From: Paenibacillus sp. LHD-117
GTDB lineage: Bacteria; Bacillota; Bacilli; Paenibacillales; Paenibacillaceae
Assembly (NCBI RefSeq): GCF_030929555.1
Contig: NZ_JAVFVT010000007.1
Coordinates: 62,001 to 126,000 of the forward strand
Direction: 5' to 3'
DNA length: 64,000 bases
The notes under the pieces were generated by a model. The model saw only the letters and a program-made list of their open reading frames with translations, did no database searches and was not told where the DNA came from. The position numbers were made by a program, and so were the translations under genes. Shown here in pieces: positions 1-7,629 of this stretch (the stretch's first letter is position 1; every line of letters begins with the position of its first letter).

Positions 1-1080
1 GATGACCGGCACTTGATAATGCTCGGATAGGTTGAACGCTTCGACCATGTCGTAGAAACAATCTTCGATCGATGCCGGTGCGATGACGATCTTCGGAATT
101 TCCCCGTGCGTTCCGTATATCATCGCGTTCAAGTCGGATTGCTCTTGCTTCGTCGGCAACCCCGTAGACGGACCGCCGCGCTGCGTGTTCACGATGACTA
201 GCGGCGTCTCGGTCATGCCGGACAAGCCGATCGCCTCCATCATCAGCGACAAGCCGGGGCCTGCCGATGCCGTCATCGTGCGGACGCCGGCGTAGTTCGC
301 GCCGATCGCCATCGTAACCGCTGCGATTTCGTCCTCCGTCTGAACGACCGTGCCGCCGAACTTCGGCAGCTTCTTGATCAGGTACTCCATGATCTCGGAC
401 GCCGGCGTAATCGGATAAGCCGACATGAGCCGGCAGCCCGCCGCCACCGAACCGAGACCGATCGCTTCGTTGCCGATCATGAACAGCTTCTGTTTGCCGT
501 CGGCTTCTTCGAGCTTGAACTCGTCGAGCGGACCGCCGGCTTGCTCCAGCACGAATTCCGCGCCGTTTTTGACCGCTTCGATGTTTTTCGCTACGATTGC
601 CGCGCCTTTGCGGCCGAATTCTTCCTCTACCGCTTTATTGAACACCTCTAACGGCAGACCAAGAAGCGCCCAAGAAGCCCCGGACGCGACCATGTTTTTC
701 ATCAGCGAAGTGCCTAGCTCCTCCGCGATTTTCGTAATCGGAACGGCAAACAATTTGGCGTCCACGCCATCCGGAATGGTCGGATCGAACTTCGCATCCG
801 CTACAACGACCCCGCCGGGACGAAGCTCATGCGCGTTCAGATCGATGCTCTCCTGGTCGAACGCGACCAGAATGTCAAGATCGTCGGAAATGGCACGAAT
901 CGGATTCGTGCTGATCCTGATTTTATTATTCGTATGACCGCCCTTGATTCGAGACGAGAAATGACGGTAACCATATAAGTAATATCCCAATCGATTGAGC
1001 GCCGTGGAGAAGATACGGTCGGTACTTTCTACCCCTTCCCCCTGCTGTCCCCCGATCTTCCAAGACAATTGACTAATCAA
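1..1080 (-). CDS. korA: 2-oxoacid:ferredoxin oxidoreductase subunit alpha (partial, 3' end missing)
   Basis: Alpha subunit of a cytoplasmic 2-oxoacid:acceptor oxidoreductase that oxidises a 2-oxoacid (2-oxoglutarate in KorAB) to acyl-CoA and reduces ferredoxin. The partner beta subunit would lie beyond base 1, where the frame runs off the window. Seen: an N-terminal gamma-type domain opening SWKIGGQQGEG, with HFSSRIKGGHTNNK near residue 42, then from about residue 205 the alpha domain with YPITPASEIMEYL, QTEDEIAAV and TASAGPGLSLM. I choose the TTG at 1080 because AGAGGAG lies 9 nt upstream and family members begin MISQLSWK; the ATG at 1089 abuts that ribosome site and is the alternative. A sigma-A promoter and a cre-like site lie upstream. 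Substrate is inferred from family only. Confidence 0.93.
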   Translation of the reverse strand, partial: MISQLSWKIGGQQGEGVESTDRIFSTALNRLGYYLYGYRHFSSRIKGGHTNNKIRISTNPIRAISDDLDILVAFDQESIDLNAHELRPGGVVVADAKFDPTIPDGVDAKLFAVPITKIAEELGTSLMKNMVASGASWALLGLPLEVFNKAVEEEFGRKGAAIVAKNIEAVKNGAEFVLEQAGGPLDEFKLEEADGKQKLFMIGNEAIGLGSVAAGCRLMSAYPITPASEIMEYLIKKLPKFGGTVVQTEDEIAAVTMAIGANYAGVRTMTASAGPGLSLMMEAIGLSGMTETPLVIVNTQRGGPSTGLPTKQEQSDLNAMIYGTHGEIPKIVIAPASIEDCFYDMVEAFNLSEHYQVPVI

Positions 1081-1136
1081 AATGTCCATCTCCTCTGCTT
1101 CGTAAAAAAGGCCCATGATTTTCGATAACTGGAGCC

Positions 1137-1165
1137 ATTATATAATAGAAGGCATATCGTCACAA
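1137..1165 (-). promoter_or_regulatory. sigma-A promoter of korA
   Basis: On the minus strand, TTGTGA (1160-1165) is followed after exactly 17 nt by a perfect TATAAT (1137-1142). It lies about 57 nt upstream of the proposed korA start. Confidence 0.75.
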
Positions 1166-1198
1166 CAATTTTATGTTGGAAAATGCCAAATTGCAATA

Positions 1199-1212
1199 TG
1201 TAAACGTTTAAT
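1199..1212 (-). promoter_or_regulatory. cre-like CcpA site upstream of korA
   Basis: TGTAAACGTTTAAT keeps the core palindrome TGTAAACGTTTA of the catabolite-responsive element and departs from the consensus only in its last two bases. It sits 34 bp upstream of the korA -35 box. CcpA control of this gene is an inference. Confidence 0.35.
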
Positions 1213-1266
1213 AAAAACATAACATGTTTCGATCAAAACGATACCGTTCCGAGATGGCACGATTCG

Positions 1267-2202
1267 TCATGTAACGGGAAGATTGTCCCTTAGGAACGCG
1301 AGTGCGTTGTCTTGCAGAAAACCAGCGACCTGCGTTGCCGAATACCGTTTCAGAAGTGCTTCCTTCAGATGGATGACTTCGCCTGGATGTGTCAGATCCG
1401 TCATATAGCGGTCGATGCCGTCAAAGTCCGATCCCAGCATAATATGTTTCTCGCCGCCTAAGGCGCACACATGATCGACATGCATCAGCAGATCGGAAAT
1501 CGCCGCCTGCGGCCTTGTCGTCACGAACCAAGGCACGTAAGTCAACCCAATCCGTCCGTTGCCTTGAATTAATGCTTTCACCTGCCGATCGTCGAGGTTG
1601 CGCGGATGATCGCATTCCGCGCGCGCGTTGGAATGCGAGGCGATGATTGGCCTCGTCGACAACGCGGCAACATCCCAGAACGCCTTCTCCGACAAGTGGG
1701 ACACATCGACGATGATTCCGAGCTCGTTGCAAGCCGACACGAACGCTTGTCCTTCCGATGTAAGGCCGGCACCGCGCGGCTCCATGACGCCGTCGGCCGC
1801 CCAATTCGCATGGTTCCATGTGAGACCCGCCGCTCTGACGCCAAGCCGGTACAACAATCGGAGCATGGATAATCGGCCCTGCAGCCCGCTCACGCCCTCC
1901 AATGAGAGAAGTGCGCCGGTCTGCCCGCTCATCAGGCACGCTTCCAAATCGGCAACGCTTGTCACGAGCATCATTCCTTCGCAGGTTAAGATTTGCTCGT
2001 AGAACAGATCGACACTCTCCAAGATTGGATCGATGGTTCCTGCCTTGTCTGGCGGAAGGTACACGGCGAACGTCTGCAGCAAAGTGCCCGATTCCCTTAG
2101 CCGTTCGTAAGTGACATCTAAATCCCCGGTTTTTCCGTTACGGAATCGGATCTTCTTGTCCAGCAACAGCTTGCAGAGCACATCGCAATGAAAATCGATC
2201 AT
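1267..2202 (-). CDS. membrane dipeptidase (renal dipeptidase family, peptidase M19)
   Basis: Zinc-dependent dipeptidase of family M19 (311 aa), which in bacteria cleaves L,D- or L,L-dipeptides; cytoplasmic here, since no signal peptide is present. Seen: the N-terminal zinc ligands in DFHCD (HxD), a Glu in LSLEGVSG near residue 110, later histidines in IVDVSHLS and ASHSNA, and HPRNLDD. The start at 2202 (MIDFHCD) has GGGAGG 11 nt upstream; an upstream in-frame extension to 2244 would overrun that site and is not family-like. It follows spoVS after a terminator, in the place where B. subtilis carries tdh-kbl. The substrate cannot be told from the sequence. Confidence 0.9.
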   Translation of the reverse strand: MIDFHCDVLCKLLLDKKIRFRNGKTGDLDVTYERLRESGTLLQTFAVYLPPDKAGTIDPILESVDLFYEQILTCEGMMLVTSVADLEACLMSGQTGALLSLEGVSGLQGRLSMLRLLYRLGVRAAGLTWNHANWAADGVMEPRGAGLTSEGQAFVSACNELGIIVDVSHLSEKAFWDVAALSTRPIIASHSNARAECDHPRNLDDRQVKALIQGNGRIGLTYVPWFVTTRPQAAISDLLMHVDHVCALGGEKHIMLGSDFDGIDRYMTDLTHPGEVIHLKEALLKRYSATQVAGFLQDNALAFLRDNLPVT

Positions 2203-2257
2203 GGCATGACTAACCTCCCATACATCTTTCGTAATCGCACCCAATCGAAGCGCAAAG

Positions 2258-2285
2258 CAAAAAACCTGTCTACGACGTAAACAGG
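2258..2285 (-). terminator. terminator of spoVS
   Basis: Minus-strand hairpin CCTGT..ACAGG with an inner TAC/GTA (2265-2285), followed by six T's (2259-2264), 35 bp after the spoVS stop. Confidence 0.8.
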
Positions 2286-2319
2286 CGAATTCGGCGACAA
2301 CAATGGCGCGAGCCTCTGG

Positions 2320-2580
2320 TTATCGCGGCTCTACGATCAGCTTAATGGCCGTTCTGTCTTCCCCATCGATGACAATATCCGTGAATGCCGGTATGCAGAT
2401 GAGATCCACCCCGCTCGGGGCAACAAATCCACGGGCAATCGCAACCGCTTTGATCGCTTGATTAAGCGCGCCGGCACCAATGGCTTGAAGCTCAGCGCCA
2501 CCCCGTTCGCGTAGAACACCCGCCAAAGCGCCTGCGACGGAATTTGGATTGGACTTGGCTGATACCTTTAATACGTCCAT
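2320..2580 (-). CDS. spoVS: stage V sporulation protein S
   Basis: SpoVS, an 86-residue Alba-like protein of normal length, almost invariant among endospore formers. In B. subtilis it is needed for progress past stage V (coat and heat resistance), and its loss also affects septation. Seen: the characteristic MDVLKVSAKSNPNSVAGALA opening, then QAIGAGALNQAIKAVAIARG, and the C-terminal TAIKLIVEPR. GGGGAGG precedes the ATG. A sigma-H-type promoter lies upstream and a strong terminator downstream, so it looks monocistronic. Its place between ymdB and a metabolic gene matches B. subtilis (rny-ymdB-spoVS). The molecular function is still unclear in the literature I know. Confidence 0.97.
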   Translation of the reverse strand: MDVLKVSAKSNPNSVAGALAGVLRERGGAELQAIGAGALNQAIKAVAIARGFVAPSGVDLICIPAFTDIVIDGEDRTAIKLIVEPR

Positions 2581-2627
2581 GAATAGTACCTCCCCTAGAA
2601 TGTTGGATGGATTCCACTTCTAAAATA

Positions 2628-2656
2628 GTATTCGAGAGACGGCGAAAGATTCCTGC
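2628..2656 (-). promoter_or_regulatory. sigma-H promoter of spoVS
   Basis: Minus strand reads GCAGGAATC (-35, AGGA at 2651-2654) and GAAT (-10, 2630-2633). From AGGA to GAAT is 21 nt, the same as in the well-known sigma-H promoter of spoVG. B. subtilis spoVS is sigma-H dependent. Confidence 0.7.
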
Positions 2657-2708
2657 TTTTCATGGACTAACTTCACAAACGATTCTGAATTGTCGGACTA
2701 TTGACCAC

Positions 2709-2736
2709 AAAAAAAGACTTCTCTACATGAGAAGCC
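2709..2736 (-). terminator. terminator of ymdB, overlapping its stop codon
   Basis: An 8-bp stem (GGCTTCTC/GAGAAGTC, one G-T pair, loop ATGTA) followed by seven T's. The ymdB stop codon TAG (2725-2723) lies inside the hairpin. Confidence 0.85.
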
Positions 2737-3517
2737 AATCTTCTTCCGTCATTCGAATTTTTTCCAGCTTCGTTGCGTGGCCGTTTGTTTCGTCGATCGT
2801 GATGACAAGCCCGTGCAAATGCCACTTGCCTTCGTCCACGACGAATCTTGCCGGGAGTCCCGTCAGGAAGCGATGAAGAACGGCATCTCGTTCCATTCCG
2901 AGCACGCCTTCCTTGGAGCCTACCATTCCAACATCCGTTAAATACCCCGTGCCGCCTGGTAAAACGCAATCGTCATTTGTTTGCACATGCGTATGCGTGC
3001 CCAGGACGATCGATGCCCTTCCGTCCAAATACCAGCCCATCGCGATTTTCTCCGAAGTGGCCTCCGCATGGAAATCGACCAAAATGGCATTTGTATGCTT
3101 GCTCGCCTCTTCGATCAGCTCGTCTGCCTTGCGGAACGGACAATCATTCGGCGGGAGGAATGCGCGTCCCTGCAAATTGATGATGGCGAGCTTCTTGCTT
3201 CCGGACTGGATGATCGCCATGCCTTGACCCGGCGCTTCCGGAGAGAAGTTCGCGGGACGCACGATACGCGGCTCATCGTCGATCCACTCGAAGATGTCCT
3301 TGTTATCCCATGTATGGTTGCCCATTGTGATGCCGTTGACGCCGGAGTCAAAAAACTCCTTGGCGATCGCTTTCGTAATGCCTCTGCCCGCGGCGGCGTT
3401 CTCTCCGTTCACGACGATGAGATGGGGATTATGTTTTGTCCTAAGCGCAGGCAGCACTTGCTTGAGCGCGCTTCTCCCGACATTGCCGACGATATCCCCG
3501 ATAAATAATACTTTCAT
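2723..3517 (-). CDS. ymdB: YmdB family metallophosphoesterase (2',3'-cyclic nucleotide phosphodiesterase)
   Basis: YmdB-type calcineurin-like phosphoesterase, 264 aa, full length. The B. subtilis enzyme hydrolyses 2',3'-cAMP/cGMP, and its loss alters motility, biofilm and nanotube phenotypes. Seen: metal-site motifs GDIVGNVG at the N-terminus, VNGENAA near 40, MGNHTWDNK near 65, DFHAEATSEK near 148 and GTHTHVQTND near 173. AAGGAAGG lies 8 nt before the ATG. It directly follows rny, as in B. subtilis, but here a ~167-bp inverted-repeat element and the rny terminator separate the two genes, so read-through coupling is weaker. Confidence 0.95.
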   Translation of the reverse strand: MKVLFIGDIVGNVGRSALKQVLPALRTKHNPHLIVVNGENAAAGRGITKAIAKEFFDSGVNGITMGNHTWDNKDIFEWIDDEPRIVRPANFSPEAPGQGMAIIQSGSKKLAIINLQGRAFLPPNDCPFRKADELIEEASKHTNAILVDFHAEATSEKIAMGWYLDGRASIVLGTHTHVQTNDDCVLPGGTGYLTDVGMVGSKEGVLGMERDAVLHRFLTGLPARFVVDEGKWHLHGLVITIDETNGHATKLEKIRMTEEDWLLM

Positions 3518-3554
3518 AATCCATACCTTCCTTTATGTAGCCATTCAAGAGGTT

Positions 3555-3721
3555 GTTCAAAAAGCCCAATTTTGATCACGAAGCATCTTATTGAGCCTAT
3601 TCGACATCGAATCTTGAATTCAGCCGGAACTTCCGGTGCTCACGTAGCTTCCACTACGCTCCGCTCCTCAGTTCCTAGCTTCATCCAACCTTCTCGGTGC
3701 TGAAAACTGGTCTTTTTGAAC
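3555..3721. repeat. ~166-bp inverted-repeat-ended intergenic element, copy 1
   Basis: Begins GTTCAAAAAGCCC and ends GGTCTTTTTGAAC, so the ends are inverted repeats of about 19 bp with two mismatches. The interior (3602-3700) is nearly identical to 47582-47680, including two small inner palindromes (CCGGAA/TTCCGG and CGTAG/CTACG). No protein is supported. It lies between the rny terminator and ymdB. MITE-like by structure, but no target-site duplication is evident. Confidence 0.85.
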
Positions 3722-3736
3722 TCGTATTTCATGCAG

Positions 3737-3763
3737 AAAAGTGGCTGACAAGCAGCCACTTTT
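3737..3763 (-). terminator. terminator of rny
   Basis: Perfect 11-bp stem AAAAGTGGCTG/CAGCCACTTTT with a 5-nt loop, ending in TTTT, 11 bp after the rny stop codon. Confidence 0.75.
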
Positions 3764-3774
3764 CCCCATTTTGC

Positions 3775-5319
3775 TTATTTGGCGTATTCCACTGCTCGTG
3801 TTTCACGAATGACCGTAACTTTAATATGTCCCGGATAATCGAGTTCGCTCTCGATCTTCTTCGTAATGTCGCGAGCAAGACGGAACGCTTCCGTATCATC
3901 GATCTTCTCTGGCTGAACCATAACGCGAACCTCGCGTCCGGCTTGGATCGCGTACGACTTCTCAACGCCGTCGAACGATTCCGTAATCGCCTCGAGTTTC
4001 TCCAGACGCTTGATATACGTCTCGAGCGTCTCGCGGCGAGCGCCAGGACGGGCGGCAGACAAGGCATCCGCGGCACCGACCAACATCGCGATAACGGAAG
4101 TCGCTTCCGTATCCCCGTGATGGGATGCGATACTGTTGATGACAACCGGGTGCTCCTTGTACTTTTTCGCAAGCTCTACACCGATCTCGACATGTGAGCC
4201 TTCCACCTCGTGGTCAAGCGCCTTGCCGATATCATGCAACAGGCCTGCTCGCTTCGCCAGCGTAATATCTTCGCCGAGCTCCGCGGCCATGAGACCTGTC
4301 AGATAGGCAACCTCCATCGAATGCTTCAGCACGTTCTGACCATAGCTTGTCCGGTACTTGAGCCTTCCAAGAATTTTGATCAGATCCGGATGCAATCCGT
4401 GCACGCCAACCTCGAACGTAGCTTGTTCGCCGTATTCGCGAACGCGCTCGTCGATTTCCTTGCGGGATTTCTCGACCATTTCTTCGATGCGGGCCGGATG
4501 GATACGGCCGTCCGCAACCAACTTCTCAAGAGAAGTACGGGCAATTTCGCGTCTGATTGGATCAAAGCCCGACAAAATGACCGCTTCCGGCGTATCGTCG
4601 ATTATGAGATCGATACCGGTCAATGTTTCCAAAGCACGGATATTGCGGCCTTCACGTCCGATAATGCGGCCTTTCATCTCTTCATTCGGCAAGGTTACAA
4701 CGGATACCGTCGTCTCTGCCACATGATCGGCTGCGCAACGTTGAATTGCCAGCGAAATAATGTCACGCGCTTTCTTGTCGGCCTCTTCCTTCGCTTGCTG
4801 CTCGATCTCTTTGATCATTTGAGCCGTTTCGTGACGTACTTCCTGCTCGACATTCGTCAGGATTATCGACTTGGCGTCTTCCATCGTCAAGCTGGATATA
4901 CGTTCTAGCTCGCTAAGCTGCTGCTTGTAAATGGAGTCGATCTGCTCTTGCGTTTCTTCGATTCTTTTCTCCTTGTTGGCTACGGTCTCTTCTTTGCGTT
5001 CTAGCGCTTCTAACTTCTTATCCAGCGACTCTTCCTTCTGGAGCAGCCGTCTTTCCAGACGTTGCACCTCATTGCGCCGCTCGCGGATGTCTCTTTCAGC
5101 TTCTGCACGTAGTCTGTGGACTTCGTCTTTCGCCTCCAACACCGTTTCTTTCTTTTGCGCCTCCGCGTCCTTCTTCGCATTCTCTATGATTTGGGCAGCG
5201 GCCTGCTCAGCGCTCGAAATTTTGGCTTCGGCGATCGACTTGCGATAAAAATAACCAATCCCAAAGAAAATTGCGCCAACAAGGATAGAAACCAAGATCC
5301 AGATGATGACATCTCCCAT
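3775..5319 (-). CDS. rny: ribonuclease Y
   Basis: RNase Y, the membrane-anchored endoribonuclease that starts decay of many mRNAs in Firmicutes; 514 aa, normal length. Seen: an N-terminal membrane helix ([19 protein letters not shown]), a long charged coiled coil to about residue 200, a KH domain with [15 protein letters not shown], and an HD domain with [19 protein letters not shown] and SHHGDTE. The ATG at 5319 is chosen since AGGAGG lies 8 nt upstream; the in-frame GTG at 5328 abuts that site. A near-perfect sigma-A promoter lies at the end of recX, and a terminator follows the gene. Neighbours recA-recX and ymdB are conserved. Confidence 0.97.
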   Translation of the reverse strand: MGDVIIWILVSILVGAIFFGIGYFYRKSIAEAKISSAEQAAAQIIENAKKDAEAQKKETVLEAKDEVHRLRAEAERDIRERRNEVQRLERRLLQKEESLDKKLEALERKEETVANKEKRIEETQEQIDSIYKQQLSELERISSLTMEDAKSIILTNVEQEVRHETAQMIKEIEQQAKEEADKKARDIISLAIQRCAADHVAETTVSVVTLPNEEMKGRIIGREGRNIRALETLTGIDLIIDDTPEAVILSGFDPIRREIARTSLEKLVADGRIHPARIEEMVEKSRKEIDERVREYGEQATFEVGVHGLHPDLIKILGRLKYRTSYGQNVLKHSMEVAYLTGLMAAELGEDITLAKRAGLLHDIGKALDHEVEGSHVEIGVELAKKYKEHPVVINSIASHHGDTEATSVIAMLVGAADALSAARPGARRETLETYIKRLEKLEAITESFDGVEKSYAIQAGREVRVMVQPEKIDDTEAFRLARDITKKIESELDYPGHIKVTVIRETRAVEYAK

Positions 5320-5481
5320 CTTGTTCACCTCCTTGCTGCATACACCAAGGCACTGCTTGGGATGTTATTAGGTTTTAACCGGTTTCCATACCGTTTCATC
5401 ATGTACCATTTTGACGAAAATAAGCGATTTGAATCAACTTTTGGAAGAAAAATCGATTCAAATGTGAAGGAATACACACTC

Positions 5482-5511
5482 ATTTTATCTGTTCGCAATT
5501 TCAGTTGTCAA
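5482..5511 (-). promoter_or_regulatory. sigma-A promoter of rny
   Basis: Perfect TTGACA (5506-5511), 18 nt spacer, TAAAAT (5482-5487). The -35 box overlaps the last codons of recX. The predicted leader is about 155 nt. Confidence 0.65.
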
Positions 5512-6196
5512 GCAAAACGCCATCATCTTCCTCTTCCCATCCGTCGCCGGATGATAAGTCGACCGACCTCATCGCTTCTCTGACGATATCGCCGGGGAAT
5601 CCTCGCCGCAATAAAAAACCCATCAGCTTCGAGCGGCGTTTTGCCGGTTCGCCGGTTAACGACTTCGCTTTCTTCTGCGCGAGCGCCGTCGCGAAAGCAA
5701 GCTCGCTGTCTCGGTCAAGTGCCGAAAGCGCCTCCGACGCCGCCTGCTTGGAAACGCCTCGCTGCTGCAGCTCCTGCCGGATCATAAGTCTCCCTTTGTG
5801 GCCGGTCCGAAGTCTGCCTTCCGCGAATTGTCGCGCATACTGTTCATCATCTACAAGCTTCTCCGATTCTAAACGTTCGATCGCGTAATCGATATGCGAA
5901 TCTTCAAGCTCCTTCCTTGTCAAATATTGATGAATTTGTTTGCTTGTCCTCGGCTTCGCGCCCAAATACGCAACGGCGAGCACATAGGCACGGTAACGAT
6001 GATCTTCATCTTGAATGTGCCGAGCCATGTCGCGAGTCACTTCGCCGTCTTTCATCAGTCTGTACCGAATCAGTATATCCTCGTGTACGGACAAGAAGGG
6101 CTCTTCGCTGCCAGCGTGCAAGTGGTAACGCCTTTTCTCTTTCTTATCCCGCCGCACGGCGTCTATCCGGTATACTTCAACATCTCCGACGTCCAT
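5501..6196 (-). CDS. recX: regulatory protein RecX
   Basis: RecX, a cytoplasmic modulator that binds RecA filaments and limits or tunes their activity during recombination and SOS. 231 residues, within the range for Bacillales RecX. Seen: repeated three-helix units typical of the family, such as RTSKQIHQYLTRKELEDSHI near 85, LVDDEQYARQFAEGRLR, LMIRQELQQRGVSKQAASEA and FLLRRGFPGDIVREAM, with an acidic C-terminal tail. It lies just downstream of recA, but the recA terminator intervenes, so it depends on read-through or an unseen promoter. In B. subtilis recX is elsewhere; adjacency to recA is common in other bacteria. Confidence 0.92.
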   Translation of the reverse strand: MDVGDVEVYRIDAVRRDKKEKRRYHLHAGSEEPFLSVHEDILIRYRLMKDGEVTRDMARHIQDEDHRYRAYVLAVAYLGAKPRTSKQIHQYLTRKELEDSHIDYAIERLESEKLVDDEQYARQFAEGRLRTGHKGRLMIRQELQQRGVSKQAASEALSALDRDSELAFATALAQKKAKSLTGEPAKRRSKLMGFLLRRGFPGDIVREAMRSVDLSSGDGWEEEDDGVLLDN

Positions 6197-6231
6197 GATT
6201 CACCATCCTGCTTTTTCTCGCCCTTAAAGGC

Positions 6232-6271
6232 CATAAAACAACATTCGCCGCTCCCACGAGAGAGCGGCGAA
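6232..6271 (-). terminator. terminator of recA
   Basis: Ten-bp stem TTCGCCGCTC/GAGCGGCGAA (6244-6253/6262-6271) followed on the minus strand by TGTTGTTTT, 13 bp after the recA stop. Confidence 0.75.
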
Positions 6272-6283
6272 GCTATTAGTCGT

Positions 6284-7339
6284 CTATGCGTCCAGATCGT
6301 CGAACTCGTCCTCGTCTTCATCGTCCCCAGAGAAGTTAGCCGGAGAAGCCGTTGCCGACAAGTTGCTTGCCGCGCGAATCTGCTTCTCGATCTCATTCGC
6401 GAGCTCGGTTTTTTCCTTCAGGAATTGTTTTGCGTTCTCGCGTCCTTGGCCAAGACGTTCGCCGCTGTAGGAGAACCAGGCGCCGCTCTTCTGAACGATG
6501 TCCATCTCGACGCCGATGTCGATAAGGCTGCCTTCCTTGGAGATGCCTTCGCCGTACATGATGTCGATTTCCGCTTGTTTGAACGGAGGGGCTACTTTGT
6601 TCTTCACTACCTTGATGCGCGTACGGTTACCGACCATGTCGTTGCCTTGCTTCAGCGTCTCGATGCGGCGCACGTCCAGCCTAACGCTGGAATAGAACTT
6701 GAGCGCGCGTCCGCCCGGCGTTGTCTCCGGGTTGCCGAACATAACGCCGACCTTCTCGCGAAGTTGGTTAATGAAGATGGCGATCGTCTTCGACTTCGAG
6801 ATGGCCCCGGACAGCTTGCGAAGAGCCTGCGACATCAAACGAGCCTGCAAACCAACGTGGGAGTCGCCCATGTCTCCTTCGATCTCGGCCTTCGGCACGA
6901 GCGCGGCAACGGAGTCCACGACGATGATGTCGACGGCGCCGCTTCGTACGAGCGCTTCCGCGATTTCGAGAGCCTGCTCGCCTGTATCCGGCTGCGAGAG
7001 CAGCAACTCGTCGATGTTAACGCCAAGCTTGCTTGCATAAAGCGGATCCAACGCGTGCTCCGCGTCGATGAACGCGGCTTGTCCGCCGATGCGCTGCACT
7101 TCGGCGATCGCATGAAGCGCTACCGTCGTCTTACCGGACGATTCAGGTCCGTATACTTCGATGACCCGGCCGCGCGGCAAACCGCCGATTCCGAGCGCGA
7201 TATCTAAAGCAAGCGAGCCGCTAGGCACGGTCTCTACTTGCATATGAGTCGATTCCCCTAATTTCATAATGGAGCCTTTGCCAAATTGCTTCTCGATCTG
7301 ACGAAGAGCGTTATCCAAAGCTGCGCGACGATCCGCCAA
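6284..7339 (-). CDS. recA: recombinase RecA
   Basis: RecA, the ATP-dependent strand-exchange recombinase and SOS co-protease. Seen: the N-terminal helix region [16 protein letters not shown], Walker [10 protein letters not shown] near residue 60, Walker [20 protein letters not shown], loop L2 region [20 protein letters not shown], and an acidic C-terminal tail. I place the start at TTG 7339 (ADRRAALD, matching the usual MSDRRAALD). AAGGATG lies 8 nt upstream, and the promoter -10 box is so close to the ATG at 7357 that this ATG would leave a leader of about 7 nt with no ribosome site. That gives 351 aa. A LexA-type box lies upstream. Confidence 0.97.
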   Translation of the reverse strand: MADRRAALDNALRQIEKQFGKGSIMKLGESTHMQVETVPSGSLALDIALGIGGLPRGRVIEVYGPESSGKTTVALHAIAEVQRIGGQAAFIDAEHALDPLYASKLGVNIDELLLSQPDTGEQALEIAEALVRSGAVDIIVVDSVAALVPKAEIEGDMGDSHVGLQARLMSQALRKLSGAISKSKTIAIFINQLREKVGVMFGNPETTPGGRALKFYSSVRLDVRRIETLKQGNDMVGNRTRIKVVKNKVAPPFKQAEIDIMYGEGISKEGSLIDIGVEMDIVQKSGAWFSYSGERLGQGRENAKQFLKEKTELANEIEKQIRAASNLSATASPANFSGDDEDEDEFDDLDA

Positions 7340-7370
7340 CTCACTCACATCCTTCATGATTAATAATTGT

Positions 7371-7399
7371 ATAATACCTTATTTCGGACGGGTTGCCAA
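7371..7399 (-). promoter_or_regulatory. sigma-A promoter of recA
   Basis: TTGGCA (7394-7399), exactly 17 nt, TATTAT (7371-7376). Transcription would begin near 7364, which decides the recA start in favour of the TTG at 7339. Confidence 0.75.
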
Positions 7400-7408
7400 T
7401 AGTTTTTT

Positions 7409-7422
7409 CGAACACACATTCG
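7409..7422. promoter_or_regulatory. LexA (SOS) operator of recA
   Basis: CGAACACACATTCG matches the Firmicute SOS box CGAAC-N4-GTTCG with one mismatch. It lies 10 bp upstream of the recA -35 box. LexA repression of recA is established in B. subtilis. Confidence 0.75.
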
Positions 7423-7509
7423 TAATTTTACGTTAGAGCCGTCCTCTTCCCTGATGATGAAAGCTCGAATTCCCCTCCTCTTCCCTCTGCTGCGCCGTTC
7501 TTGTCGGAA

Positions 7510-7547
7510 AAATAAAAAACCGCAGCAAAGTAATCTTCGCCACGGTT
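7510..7547 (-). terminator. terminator of cinA
   Basis: Minus-strand stem AACCG..GCGAAG/CTTTGC..CGGTT (7518-7530 with 7535-7547) followed by TTTTTTATTTTT. Confidence 0.8.
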
Positions 7548-7629
7548 CTTCCGGTAACTAGTCCTCATTATAGCGCACGATTCGACAGATGGCAATCGAA
7601 TTTGAAGATTTTTGCACCAGCGAACCGGC

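Noticed and set aside
3555..3721. Repeat element as an insertion sequence
   Set aside because: Too short for a transposase and no open frame; kept as a non-coding MITE-like repeat.
5894..7207. Plus-strand open frame (437 codons) across recX and recA
   Set aside because: Antisense to two well-supported genes and their terminator.
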